The translations under genes were made by a program, and so were the position numbers. The notes below the pieces were generated by a model. That model searched no databases. It worked only from the letters and a program-made list of their open reading frames with translations, and was not told the DNA's origin. A stretch of DNA of 64,000 nucleotides from Myceligenerans crystallogenes. Its GTDB lineage: Bacteria; Actinomycetota; Actinomycetes; Actinomycetales; Cellulomonadaceae. The stretch covers positions 310,001-374,000 of the forward strand of contig NZ_BAAANL010000005.1 of assembly GCF_039529775.1 (NCBI RefSeq). The letters are read 5' to 3'. Positions 1 to 8,227 of this stretch are shown here, one piece after another. Within the stretch, counting starts at the first letter, position 1, and each line of letters opens with the position of its first letter.

Positions 1-2
1 GG

Positions 3-677
3 GAACGGCGGGTCATCGCCCGCGGGGACCGGCCGATCCTCGCGCTGGGCCTGTTCCGGGAGCGTGCGTTCAACCTGGGTCTCGTGCTCTCGATCGTCCT
101 GTTCGGCGCCTTCTTCAGCTTCGTCTTCTGCCTCACCCTGGTGCTGCAGAACGGCCTCGGCCTGACGCCCCTCACGGCGGGCCTCACGTTCGGGCCGCTC
201 GGGGTCGCGTTCGCCGTCGCCTCGGTCGGCGGGCGACCGTACGTGCAGCGGTACGGCACGAAGGCGATCGTCGCGGGAACGGCCCTGGTCGCCGTGGCAC
301 TGGCCGGGACCCAGGTCCTGCTCCTCGTGCTGGGCGACGAGCTCACGGCGGTCGCGCTGGTCGGCCCGATGATCGCGGTCGGCTTCGGCAACGGCCTGGC
401 CGTACCCGCCGTGATCGGACAGGTGCTCGCCCGGATCCGGCCCGCCGACGCCGGTGCCGCCTCCGGCGTCCTGACCACCGCGCAGCAGTTCTCGAGCGCC
501 CTCGGGATCGCCGTCGTCGGCGGGATCTTCTTCACCCTGCTCGGGACCGCCGAGGGCACCGCCGGCTTCGCCTCGGCGTTCGGCGTCGCCGTGTGGTGCG
601 ACCTGGCCCTGGTGATCGTCGGGATCTGGCTGGCCCTGCTCCTGGGCTCGCGGAACGCCGCGAGAGCCCCCCGATGA
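3..677 (+). CDS. MFS transporter, C-terminal part (truncated by window start)
   Basis: The reading frame is open to the left edge, so only about the last 224 residues are present. They form five to six strongly hydrophobic helices separated by short polar loops. A basic loop with an LFRERAFN-type segment comes first, as in the 14-helix DHA2 drug:H+ antiporters (EmrB/QacA type), where a 'pLFr.R.F..g' stretch precedes a membrane pair. The likely role is proton-driven export of a small molecule at the cytoplasmic membrane. The substrate cannot be told. It ends 37 bp before the molybdenum hydroxylase operon on the same strand and may be co-transcribed with it. The family is fairly safe; the subfamily is an inference. 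Confidence 0.8.
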   Translation, partial: ERRVIARGDRPILALGLFRERAFNLGLVLSIVLFGAFFSFVFCLTLVLQNGLGLTPLTAGLTFGPLGVAFAVASVGGRPYVQRYGTKAIVAGTALVAVALAGTQVLLLVLGDELTAVALVGPMIAVGFGNGLAVPAVIGQVLARIRPADAGAASGVLTTAQQFSSALGIAVVGGIFFTLLGTAEGTAGFASAFGVAVWCDLALVIVGIWLALLLGSRNAARAPR

Positions 678-714
678 CGACGGCGTCCGTGAGCGCGCCG
701 GAAGGAGGCCACCG

Positions 715-1551
715 ATGAGACCCCGACCGTTCCACCTGCTCCGTCCGCGCACCCTCGACGAGGCTCTGGAGGCCTGGAACGCCCCGGGTGCCGATGCGGC
801 GCTGCTCGCCGGCGGGCAGTCGCTCGTCGCCGACCTCAACGCGGGCCACCGAACCGTCGGCACGGTGATCGACATCAAGGGGATCCGCGAGCTCGACGAG
901 CTGGCCCTGTCCGGTGACGTCCTCCGGATCGGCGCGCTGACGACCCACGAGCAACTGGCCGGGATCGGCGAGGGAGACCTGCCCCCGGCCCTCGCGGCCG
1001 TCCCCCGGGTGGCACGCACGGTCGCGCCGCGCCCGATCCGGGTGCGCGGCACCGTCGTCGGAAATCTCGCCGCCGGGTTCCGGGGCGCGACCTGGCCCGC
1101 CCTGCTCGGGGCGTACGGCACCACGGTCGAGGCGCGGACGCCCGACGGGCGCACGGCGCGCGGCGACGTCCGGGACGCCGTGCGGTTCGCCGCCGAGAGG
1201 TACGTCGTGACGGCCCTCGAGGTACCCGCCGGCCGGAAGGTCGGCTGGGCGGAGGCGACCGTACGAGCCTCGGGCCGGAGCTGCCGCGTCGCCTGCGGGG
1301 TACGACGCGAGGACGACGGGACGGTCACGGCGTGGCTCTCGGGCCTCGCTCCCGTCGTCGTCCGCCACGAGAACGTGCCGCCCGCGGACGAGGCCCTCGG
1401 CGAGCTGGCCCGGAGCGCCGTCGCCGGCGCCTCCGCGCCGGCGCGGACGGCACGGCCGGCGGGACCGGAGGACGAGACGGAACTCTGGCGGACGGTCGTG
1501 CACACCGTGCTACGACGAGCCAGGAACGACCTCGAGGAGGAGGCGGCTTGA
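715..1551 (+). CDS. Molybdenum hydroxylase, FAD-binding middle subunit (CoxM/XdhB-like)
   Basis: This 278-residue protein is the flavin subunit that passes electrons from the Fe-S clusters to the acceptor in xanthine dehydrogenase / CO dehydrogenase-type enzymes. The FAD-contacting AGGQSL motif is at residues 32-37. A second flavin loop, RGTVVGNLAAG, is near residue 111; the family norm is close to 'atiGGNla', so the first glycine is replaced. A strong GAAGGAGG Shine-Dalgarno lies just before the ATG. The stop overlaps the TTG start of the Fe-S subunit, giving translational coupling. The size fits the family (about 270-300 residues). The substrate is unknown. Confidence 0.9.
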   Translation: MRPRPFHLLRPRTLDEALEAWNAPGADAALLAGGQSLVADLNAGHRTVGTVIDIKGIRELDELALSGDVLRIGALTTHEQLAGIGEGDLPPALAAVPRVARTVAPRPIRVRGTVVGNLAAGFRGATWPALLGAYGTTVEARTPDGRTARGDVRDAVRFAAERYVVTALEVPAGRKVGWAEATVRASGRSCRVACGVRREDDGTVTAWLSGLAPVVVRHENVPPADEALGELARSAVAGASAPARTARPAGPEDETELWRTVVHTVLRRARNDLEEEAA

Positions 1552-2117
1552 GCACCGACACGACAGGGACACACTCCCCGGCGCCGGCACCACCGCGCCC
1601 GGCGTCCGACGGGACGGGACCGGCGACCGTCGCCTACGCACCCACGGTGAACGGCGTCGGCCGGCCGTTGCGCCGTGAGCCGCGGAGACTGCTCGTCGAC
1701 GTCCTCCGGGACGACTTCGACGTGACGACCGCGGCCACCAGCTGCTCGGACGGCGTGTGCGGCACCTGCACCGTGCTGCTCGACGACAAGCCGGTCCGTG
1801 CCTGCCTGACGCTGGGCCACGAGGCGGACGGGCGCACCGTCCGGACGGCCGAGTCGATCCTGGCCGGGCCGCTGGGCACCGGCCTGTCCGAGGCCTTCAG
1901 CCGGCATCACGCGATCCAGTGCGGGTTCTGCACCCCGGGATTCATGGTGCTGGCCGCCGAGATGATCGAGTCGGGGCGAAGCGTCTCCGACGACGACCTG
2001 CTGGACATCGTGTCGGACAACCTCTGCCGGTGCACGGGCTACGGGCAGATCATCGCCGCGTTCCGCGACATCGCCCGCGGGCACGGCCTGTGGCGCAACG
2101 AGGGCGGCACCGCATGA
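1548..2117 (+). CDS. Molybdenum hydroxylase, [2Fe-2S] small subunit (CoxS/XdhC-like)
   Basis: The frame is open further upstream, but the TTG at 1548 overlaps the previous stop (TTGA) and follows a GAGGAGGAGG ribosome site, so I start there (189 residues). The plant-type ferredoxin cluster ligands are C66, C71, C74 and C86. The second, all-helical cluster ligands are C125, C128, C160 and C162, within QCGFCTPG and CRCTGY. Both clusters are complete, so the subunit should carry electrons from the molybdenum centre to FAD. An extra, low-complexity Ala/Pro-rich leader of about 30 residues precedes the ferredoxin fold. The C-terminus overlaps the large subunit start by four bases. Confidence 0.92.
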   Translation: MSTDTTGTHSPAPAPPRPASDGTGPATVAYAPTVNGVGRPLRREPRRLLVDVLRDDFDVTTAATSCSDGVCGTCTVLLDDKPVRACLTLGHEADGRTVRTAESILAGPLGTGLSEAFSRHHAIQCGFCTPGFMVLAAEMIESGRSVSDDDLLDIVSDNLCRCTGYGQIIAAFRDIARGHGLWRNEGGTA

Positions 2118-4408
2118 CGGCGGAACCGGTCGTCAGCAGGCTCGAGGACCGGCGGCTCGCCGTCGGCCGGGGCCGGTTCCACGAGTCCGTGCGGCGCGCC
2201 GGCACGACCTACCTGCGGGTGGTGCGTTCGCAGGTCGCCCACGGGCGGCTCGTGCGCGTCGACACCGCCGACGCCGCCGCGATGCCAGGTGTCCACGGCG
2301 TGTTCACGGCCGCTGACCTGCCTGGCGACGTGGTCATCCCGGCCCGCCAGCCCAGTCCGGGCATCGACTTCACCCCGTACCTGCAGGCACCGCTGGCACG
2401 GGAATGGGTCCGGTACGTCGGCGAGCCGGTGGCCTTCGTCGTCGCCGACGATCCCTACCGGGCCGAGGACGCCGCCCTGCGGGTCCGCACCGAGATCGCG
2501 GAGCGGCCTCCCGTGCTCGACGCCCGGCGCGCGGACGGCACCACGGTGGAGTCGCTCGGCGCGGCGCCCGCCCGCGTCGGCACGATCGACACCGGGTACG
2601 GGGACGTCGAGGCCGCGCTCGCCGAGGCGCCCGTCGTCGTCGAGCTCGATCTGGACTGCGGGCGCCATACGGCGGCGCCGCTGGAGAACCGGGGTCTGAC
2701 CGTCGCCTACGACACCGATCCCGAGCGACTCCTCGTGTGGGGTGCGTCGAAGGTGCCGTTCTGGAACCGCAACGTGATGGCCCGATTCCTCGGCGTCCCG
2801 GACGACACGCTGCACCTGCGTGAGTCCGACGTCGGCGGCAGCTTCGGCATCCGGGGCGAGCTGTACGCCGAGGACCTCCTCGTCGTGTGGGCCGCCTGGC
2901 ACCTGCGCCGCACGGTCCGCTGGGTGGAGGACCGCGAGGAACACCTGATCGCGGCGAACCACGCCCGGGAGCAGCAGCACCGGGTCCGTGCCGGGTTCGA
3001 CGACGACGGGCGCCTCCTCGCGCTCGACGACGAGGCCTGGCTCGACACCGGCGCCTACATCCGGACGCACGGCGCCGTCGTCGCCGCGCTCACGGCGGGC
3101 ATGTTCGCCGGGCCGTACCGGGTGCCGGCGTTCCGGAGCCGGGTGCACCTCGTGGTCACGAACAAGATGGGCGTCGGCACGTACCGCGCGCCCGGCCGGT
3201 TCCAGAACAACGCCGCCCGGGAGCACCTGATGGACCTGGCGGCCGCCCGGCTGGGCCTGGACGTGGCCGAGATCCGCAGGCGGAACCTGCCGACCGCCCG
3301 GGAGACGGAGCCGGGCCGCCCGATGAAGATCTTCGGTGCCCCGATGCTGCTGGACGGCGGCGACCACCTCGCGCACTTCGAGAAGTCCCTCACCACGGTC
3401 GGCTGGGACGCCTGGCAGGACCGCGCCGCGGCCGCGCGTGCGCGGGGTGAGCTGGTCGGCGTGGGGATGGCCGCGATCCTCGAGAAGGCCGGGCTCGGCC
3501 TCGAGAACGCCGTCGTCTCGGTGGACAGCAGCGGAGGCGTCCGGGTGGCGGTCGGCGCCGTCTCGGTGGGCCAGGGGGCGGAGACGGCGCTCGCCGTCGC
3601 CGCCGCCGAGGTCCTCGGCATCCGGCCGGACGACGTGCGCGTCGTCCTGTCGGACACCGACACGCTGCACGACGGGGGCGGCACGTTCGCCAGCCGCACC
3701 ACGGTCGTGGCCGGCGCCGCCGTCCATCAGGCGGCGCAGCTCCTGCGCGACCGGCTGGCGTGGACCGCGGGAAGGATCCTGGACAGGGCGCCCGACGACG
3801 TCGTCGTCGCCGATCACGCCGTCGTCGAACGCGACGGTGCGCGACGCCGGCTCGACCTCGCGCTCCTGGCTCGCACGGCCTCGGCGCCGGGCTTCCTGCG
3901 GCCGGGCGACGAGCCCGGCCTCGTCGCCCGCTCCACCTTCAGCGCACCGACCATGACGTATCCCCCGGGGACGCACTTCGCCGAGGTGTCCGTCGACCCG
4001 GGGACCGGGATCGTCCGGGTCACGCGGTACGCGGTGACGTACGAGATCGGCCGCATCATGCACGAGGGCATGGCCCGCGGCCAGGTCACGGGCGGCGTCG
4101 CGCAGGGGATCGGCGGCACGCTCCTCGAGGACCTGCCGTACGACGACGCGGGAGTTCCCCTCGTCCGCACCCAGCGGGACTACCGGGCGCCCCACGCGCG
4201 CGACGTCCCGGACATCGACGTGCACCTCTTCGAGGACGTTCCCGCGCCAGGAAACCCCCTGGGAGTCCGCGGCGTCGGGGAGGCCGGGATCGCCGGCGTC
4301 GGCGCGGCGGTGATGAACGCCGTCCGTGACGCCCTGGGCCTGGCCGGGCCGCTGCGCCGTCTCCCGCTCTCGCAATCCACCGTCCTCGCGGCCCTGCAGG
4401 GCCGCTGA
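2114..4408 (+). CDS. Molybdenum hydroxylase, molybdopterin-binding large subunit (aldehyde/xanthine-type)
   Basis: The ATGA overlap with the Fe-S subunit fixes the start (764 residues). It carries the aldehyde oxidase / xanthine dehydrogenase a/b hammerhead domain (about residues 15-125) and the Mo-cofactor domain. The active-site loop reads MGVGTYRAPGRFQ (residues 352-364). The catalytic glutamate sits in RGVGEAG (E723). The VSVGQGAETALA glutamine motif contacts the cofactor. The loop lacks the AYxCSFR signature of true CO dehydrogenase, so this is a broader molybdenum hydroxylase despite cox-like subunit order. Likely substrates are an aldehyde or N-heterocycle. No coxD/coxF or xdhC maturation gene is seen nearby. 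Confidence 0.9.
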   Translation: MTAEPVVSRLEDRRLAVGRGRFHESVRRAGTTYLRVVRSQVAHGRLVRVDTADAAAMPGVHGVFTAADLPGDVVIPARQPSPGIDFTPYLQAPLAREWVRYVGEPVAFVVADDPYRAEDAALRVRTEIAERPPVLDARRADGTTVESLGAAPARVGTIDTGYGDVEAALAEAPVVVELDLDCGRHTAAPLENRGLTVAYDTDPERLLVWGASKVPFWNRNVMARFLGVPDDTLHLRESDVGGSFGIRGELYAEDLLVVWAAWHLRRTVRWVEDREEHLIAANHAREQQHRVRAGFDDDGRLLALDDEAWLDTGAYIRTHGAVVAALTAGMFAGPYRVPAFRSRVHLVVTNKMGVGTYRAPGRFQNNAAREHLMDLAAARLGLDVAEIRRRNLPTARETEPGRPMKIFGAPMLLDGGDHLAHFEKSLTTVGWDAWQDRAAAARARGELVGVGMAAILEKAGLGLENAVVSVDSSGGVRVAVGAVSVGQGAETALAVAAAEVLGIRPDDVRVVLSDTDTLHDGGGTFASRTTVVAGAAVHQAAQLLRDRLAWTAGRILDRAPDDVVVADHAVVERDGARRRLDLALLARTASAPGFLRPGDEPGLVARSTFSAPTMTYPPGTHFAEVSVDPGTGIVRVTRYAVTYEIGRIMHEGMARGQVTGGVAQGIGGTLLEDLPYDDAGVPLVRTQRDYRAPHARDVPDIDVHLFEDVPAPGNPLGVRGVGEAGIAGVGAAVMNAVRDALGLAGPLRRLPLSQSTVLAALQGR

Positions 4409-4446
4409 CCCGGCCGACCACGTCCCACCCATCGAAGGAGAGCACC

Positions 4447-4899
4447 ATGACCGTCACTCCGGCAACCGACCTCCTGACCCGCCGCAAGCAGCGCGCGTCG
4501 CTGCTCTTCGAGGAGATCATCACCAACAACCGGCTCGAGCTGGCGGACGAGATCTTCGCGCCGGACTTCGTCTGGCCCCAGTTCGGGCTGCGCGGCCCGG
4601 AGGGCGTGCGCACCTGGGTGCGGGCGTTCCGCACCGCGTTCCCCGACATGGAGGACCACGTGGTCCACCAGGTCGCCGAGGGCGACGTCGTGGTCTCGCG
4701 GGTCCGCTGCGTCGGCACGCAGCTCGGACCGTTCCGCGGCCTTCCGGCGAGTGGTCGCCGGGCCGATTTCGGGGCGGTCGGGATCGACCGGTTCGACGGC
4801 GACCTCATCGTCGAGCGTGAGGCCTGGTTCGACATCGCCGACCTCATGCGACAGCTCGGCCACCCCACGCTCGAGGTCCCTGACGTCGACCGGCCGTGA
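4447..4899 (+). CDS. SnoaL-like / ester cyclase-family protein (NTF2 fold)
   Basis: This 150-residue protein looks like the SnoaL/ester-cyclase branch of the NTF2-like superfamily. It has an N-terminal helix pair, the 'faPDFVW' strand, an AFRTAFPDMEDHV segment, and a late strand with 'DRFDGDLIVEREAWFD' giving the usual acidic pocket residues. Such proteins act as small-molecule cyclases, isomerases or hydrolases without cofactor, or as binding proteins. It has a GAAGGAG ribosome site and starts 38 bp after the molybdenum hydroxylase, so it is probably part of that operon and may act on its product. The chemistry cannot be assigned. Confidence 0.8.
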   Translation: MTVTPATDLLTRRKQRASLLFEEIITNNRLELADEIFAPDFVWPQFGLRGPEGVRTWVRAFRTAFPDMEDHVVHQVAEGDVVVSRVRCVGTQLGPFRGLPASGRRADFGAVGIDRFDGDLIVEREAWFDIADLMRQLGHPTLEVPDVDRP

Positions 4900-4910
4900 A
4901 CCCGAGGTCG

Positions 4911-4938
4911 CGCGGGCAGGTCGTGACGACCTCCCGCG
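4911..4938 (+). terminator. Hairpin after the molybdenum hydroxylase operon
   Basis: Arms 4911-4923 and 4927-4938 pair over 12 bp with one bulged C and a three-base loop, 11 bp after the SnoaL-like stop codon. A second weaker inverted repeat (4961-4967 with 986-992 of the same kilobase) follows. There is no U-tract. It is a plausible transcription stop. Confidence 0.5.
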
Positions 4939-5091
4939 CGGCCGCTCGATCCTTCCGGGAGGCTCCTGCCGGCAACGCCTTTCGGAGGAGCCCCGAATGC
5001 GTCCGCGCACCCGCCGGAAATCGGCGGTGGAATTGCGCGGCGCACATTCATCTGGTCACGACGAAATGAACCACGAGAGAGGTAGGCCCAG

Positions 5092-5769
5092 ATGACAAAC
5101 GTGGCCTTCTTCGATGTCGATGGAACCCTGACCGCACGATCAACGATGTGGTCGTTCCTGGAGTTCTATCTCACCAAGGCGCACAACCGCACGGACCTGT
5201 ACCGGGCCGCGCGACGACGCTTTGACGCCCTGAAGGAGCAGGGGAAGCCCCGCGCCGACCTGATCCGCGCCTATTTCTGCAGCCTGGCCGACTCGCCGGG
5301 CGCGGAGGTGTTCCGGCTCGGGAACGACTGGTTCCAGACCGAGTCCCGCCAGGGGTCCTTGTTCCATGCCCCGGTGCTGGCCGAGCTGCGCGCGCACCGC
5401 GCCTCCGGCGCCAGAACCGTCCTGGTGTCCAGCGCGTTCCCGGCGGCCCTGGCACCGATCGCGCGCAACCTCGGCGTGGACGACGTCTGGTGCACGTCCC
5501 CGGAGATCAGGAACGGGAACTACACGGGGCGGCTCGCCGCGCCGCCGATGATCGGCGAGTACAAGGCAACGGCGGTCCGGCTCGCGGCGACCAGCCACCG
5601 AGCGGATCCCTCGAACTGCACCGCGTACGGCGACCACGTCTCCGACGTCCCGATGCTCACCACGGTGGGCAAGGCCGTCGTGGTCGGCAACGACTCGACG
5701 CTCACACGGATCGCCCGGGGACGAGGGTGGCGCCGCCTGCCCGGGCCGCAGCCGGCATCCGAGACATGA
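5092..5769 (+). CDS. HAD-IB family phosphatase (SerB-like)
   Basis: This 225-residue protein opens with the HAD motif I (FFDVDGTLT, nucleophile D8 and acid D10). Motif II lies in TVLVSSAFP. The Mg-binding motif IV is YGDHVSDVPML near residue 180. Domain layout and length match the HAD-IB group (phosphoserine phosphatase-like and lysophospholipid/GPI-like phosphatases of actinobacteria, usually 220-280 residues). It would hydrolyse a phosphomonoester in the cytoplasm; the substrate is unknown. It ends 83 bp before a MmyB-type regulator on the same strand. Confidence 0.88.
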   Translation: MTNVAFFDVDGTLTARSTMWSFLEFYLTKAHNRTDLYRAARRRFDALKEQGKPRADLIRAYFCSLADSPGAEVFRLGNDWFQTESRQGSLFHAPVLAELRAHRASGARTVLVSSAFPAALAPIARNLGVDDVWCTSPEIRNGNYTGRLAAPPMIGEYKATAVRLAATSHRADPSNCTAYGDHVSDVPMLTTVGKAVVVGNDSTLTRIARGRGWRRLPGPQPASET

Positions 5770-5840
5770 ATTTTCACCCTATTCGATAAGTGAGGCTGCT
5801 CACACCCGGGCGCCCTATTGTATGTTCGCGCCGCGGCACA

Positions 5841-5846
5841 TAGGCT
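5841..5846 (+). promoter_or_regulatory. -10 element of a probably leaderless regulator gene
   Basis: TAGGCT lies exactly 6 nt before the ATG at 5853 and no Shine-Dalgarno is present. This is the spacing expected when transcription starts at the start codon. Just upstream, TATGT and ACATA form a 5-bp inverted pair (5821-5842), which could be an autoregulatory site. Confidence 0.5.
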
Positions 5847-5852
5847 CAGGAT

Positions 5853-6704
5853 ATGACGAAGCGGATAACTCCGGCAGATTCCGCAGCCATTGAACTCGGT
5901 CGCTTTCTGGCTGCTCGCCGCGCCGAGATTCAACCCACGGCCGTCGGTCTCCCCACGACCCGACGGCGACGCCCCGGCCTCCGTCGAGAAGAGGTGGCCA
6001 TGCTGGCAGGGGTCGGCGCCTCCTGGTACCAGTGGATCGAGCAGGGCCGCGCCAAGAACGTCTCCCGTGAAGTGCTCGAATCCATCTCCCATGCGCTGCA
6101 GCTCGACGCCGTGCAGCACCGCTACCTGCTGCGACTTGCCGGCCTGTCCGAAACCCCGTCCGAACTGCCCCACTACGACATGAACCTGCTCAACCAGGTC
6201 GTGAACGGATACCAGCCCAACGCCGCCTACATCGTCGACCGCTACTGGAACGTCCTCTGCGCGAACAGCGCCGCGCTGAGCTTGTTCGGCCCGGAACTCG
6301 CGAGCGGCAACTACCTTCGCCTCCTCTTCACGAACCCGAGGGTCCAGAGCCGCTTCGTCGACTGGCGGCGCGAGGCCGGGCACGCGGTGTCCCGCTTTCA
6401 GGCCCACGCCGCCGGGTACCTGCACGACCCGGACATCCGCGAGCTGACCCGGGAGCTCCGGGAGGCGAGCCCGGAGTTCACCGGGATGTGGGACTCGCGC
6501 GACGTGGCGGACCGGACCTGCGCGGCCCTCGACATGCGTGCCGGGGAGTCCGGGCACCGCCGCTACTACCAGACGACCCTGGACTTCACCTTCGTCGGCG
6601 GCTTCGGCCTCGTCCTGCTCACGCCCTCGACCGATCCGACGGACGACAGGACGACGCCGGCGACCTCACTGGCCTTCGACGCCAACTGGATACCGATGCC
6701 CTGA
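5853..6704 (+). CDS. XRE/MmyB-family transcriptional regulator
   Basis: This 283-residue regulator has an N-terminal Xre helix-turn-helix (about residues 12-85), including the signature RRPGLRREEVAMLAGVGASW and a WIEQGR turn. A C-terminal MmyB-like ligand-binding domain (about residues 105-275) contains YWNVLCANSAA and the late 'gHRRYYQTTLDF' segment. In Streptomyces MmyB-type proteins the C-terminal PAS-like pocket can bind a fatty acid. They usually control a neighbouring dehydrogenase or efflux gene. Here the HAD phosphatase and molybdenum hydroxylase lie upstream, but no direct target site is visible. Confidence 0.92.
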   Translation: MTKRITPADSAAIELGRFLAARRAEIQPTAVGLPTTRRRRPGLRREEVAMLAGVGASWYQWIEQGRAKNVSREVLESISHALQLDAVQHRYLLRLAGLSETPSELPHYDMNLLNQVVNGYQPNAAYIVDRYWNVLCANSAALSLFGPELASGNYLRLLFTNPRVQSRFVDWRREAGHAVSRFQAHAAGYLHDPDIRELTRELREASPEFTGMWDSRDVADRTCAALDMRAGESGHRRYYQTTLDFTFVGGFGLVLLTPSTDPTDDRTTPATSLAFDANWIPMP

Positions 6705-6747
6705 TCCGGTGACCCGAGGAGCGTTCACGTACCCGTCTGCCGCGGCC

Positions 6748-7383
6748 TCAGCGCTCGACGAACCGCGTCCCGTCCGGCGTCAGTTCCGGCTCCCACACCA
6801 CGCGGTGGATCACCCAGCGCTCGAGCACGATGCGCACCACCATGGAGACGATGCCCCACACGGCGAACAGCAGGAGCGCCTTGAGCCAGTTGTCGCCGTA
6901 GCTCCCGAACCGGATGACCGCGAGCAGCGGCACGGTGAGGCCGGCGCCGAGGATGACGGGGAACAGGTGCACGCCCACCCACTGGAGCGCGGACAGCAGC
7001 TCGAACCGGCGCTCGGCCACGACGCCGCGGTAGTCGAGCACCTGCACGACGTGGTCGGCGCGCCAGCGGGGCACGTGCCGCGCGACGGTCCACTGCGCGC
7101 CCTTGACCTCGAGCGTCTCGCTCTGCGCGGGCAGCCAGATGCCGAGCATCTGGTGCACCTCGGCGGGCGTCATGTACCCGCGGTCGAGGATCGTGACGCT
7201 GTGCCACGGCGGCTGCTTCATGTAGGTGGGCCCGGGCACGGCGAGCGAGACCAGGAACAGCACGGATCCGCCGACGCCGAGCAGCCAGGTCAGGGCGCCG
7301 GGCGCCCACGAGAGGATGAGGAAGGTGACGCTGACGGCGGCCGCGCCGAGCAGGGCGGTGAGGATCCGGTTCTTCGTGGTCAT
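6748..7383 (-). CDS. Membrane protein of unknown function
   Basis: The open frame extends upstream, but the ATG at 7383 follows a GGAGG Shine-Dalgarno at correct spacing, giving 211 residues. Two hydrophobic helices occur near residues 9-50 and two more near residues 135-185. The soluble part between them is rich in Arg, Trp and Val (MLGIWLPAQSETLEVKG... RHVPRW). I do not recognise a family. It is convergent with the MmyB regulator and lies upstream of, and divergent in function from, the oxidase genes on the same strand. Confidence 0.7.
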   Translation of the reverse strand: MTTKNRILTALLGAAAVSVTFLILSWAPGALTWLLGVGGSVLFLVSLAVPGPTYMKQPPWHSVTILDRGYMTPAEVHQMLGIWLPAQSETLEVKGAQWTVARHVPRWRADHVVQVLDYRGVVAERRFELLSALQWVGVHLFPVILGAGLTVPLLAVIRFGSYGDNWLKALLLFAVWGIVSMVVRIVLERWVIHRVVWEPELTPDGTRFVER

Positions 7384-7501
7384 GGTGCCTCCAACCCTAC
7401 CGATTCCGGGTCGCGGCACGGACACAACCAGCCGGTGAATCCGGGGACATCCTGGGCACACCCCGCGCCGGTCTCGTGCGGCGGCCGCAGGGGGCGGATC
7501 G

Positions 7502-8227
7502 TCAGAAGAAGACGACGTCGCGCGGGCCCAGCGGGTGCCGCAGCAACCGCCAGGCGAACCACTGCACGATGGCGAGGAACGGGAGCAGCACGAGCACCAC
7601 GGCCCCGAGCAACCCGGAGGGGCCGCCGGCTGCCGTGCCGTCCATGAGCTCCGGCCAGGCCACCACGACCGTCACCAGAACGGGCGCGGCCACCAGCGCC
7701 GTCGTCGTCCGCAGGCCGGGGCGTGCCGGCTCCTGCAGGCGCCGCGCGACGAGCGCGGCGCCGTGCAGGCGCGTCGCGACGACGGTCCAGGCGGCGAGGA
7801 CGACGACGTCGGCCGGGCTCCCCCACGCCACCCCGAGCAACCCGCCCCAGGCGGCCGCCAGCAGGGTGGACGCCGCGGCCAGGACCACGTCCCAGCCCGT
7901 GCGCCAGGCCGGGCCGGGGCGGCGCGAGCGCAGCCAGAGCGCGGCGTCGCGCAGCGCCCACGCGGCGATCAGCGCGATCGCGACCGGGTAGCCGGCGTGG
8001 AGCAGCTCGGCCTCGGCGTGCGGGAAGGCGCCGAGCAGCACGCCCGCGGCGGCCACGAGCCACACCTCGCCCGGCAGCAGCAGCGGGCCGACGGCGGCCA
8101 GGCGGACCCGGCGGGCGGCGTCGCCGCGCACGCCCGGGTTCCGGGCGCCGGCGCCCTCGACGGCGCCGTCGAGCACGGCCCAGCCCGTGAGCAGGACGGC
8201 GAGCAGGATTCCCCAGGCGGCGGTCAT
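7502..8227 (-). CDS. cydB: Cytochrome bd-type oxidase subunit II, short form (CydB-like)
   Basis: The ATG at 8227 overlaps the subunit I stop (ATGA). The 241-residue product has about seven membrane helices. Its N-terminal half aligns by eye with CydB: a 'VLDG' turn in helix 1, an RRVRLAAVGPLLLPGEVWLV segment (family: N-x-IGPVWDGNEVWL), AFPHAEAELL and a helix ending RDAALWLR. CydB is usually 330-380 residues, so about 100 are missing, mainly in the middle and second half. The usual DGFDxG motif is degraded to DGAVEGAG. The role is scaffold partner of subunit I in a terminal oxidase. Gene identity is likely; function may differ from canonical CydB. Confidence 0.75.
   Translation of the reverse strand: MTAAWGILLAVLLTGWAVLDGAVEGAGARNPGVRGDAARRVRLAAVGPLLLPGEVWLVAAAGVLLGAFPHAEAELLHAGYPVAIALIAAWALRDAALWLRSRRPGPAWRTGWDVVLAAASTLLAAAWGGLLGVAWGSPADVVVLAAWTVVATRLHGAALVARRLQEPARPGLRTTTALVAAPVLVTVVVAWPELMDGTAAGGPSGLLGAVVLVLLPFLAIVQWFAWRLLRHPLGPRDVVFF

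Noticed and set aside
2114..4408. Form I CO dehydrogenase assignment.
   Set aside because: The large subunit lacks the AYxCSFR active-site loop; it reads GVGTYRAPGRF.
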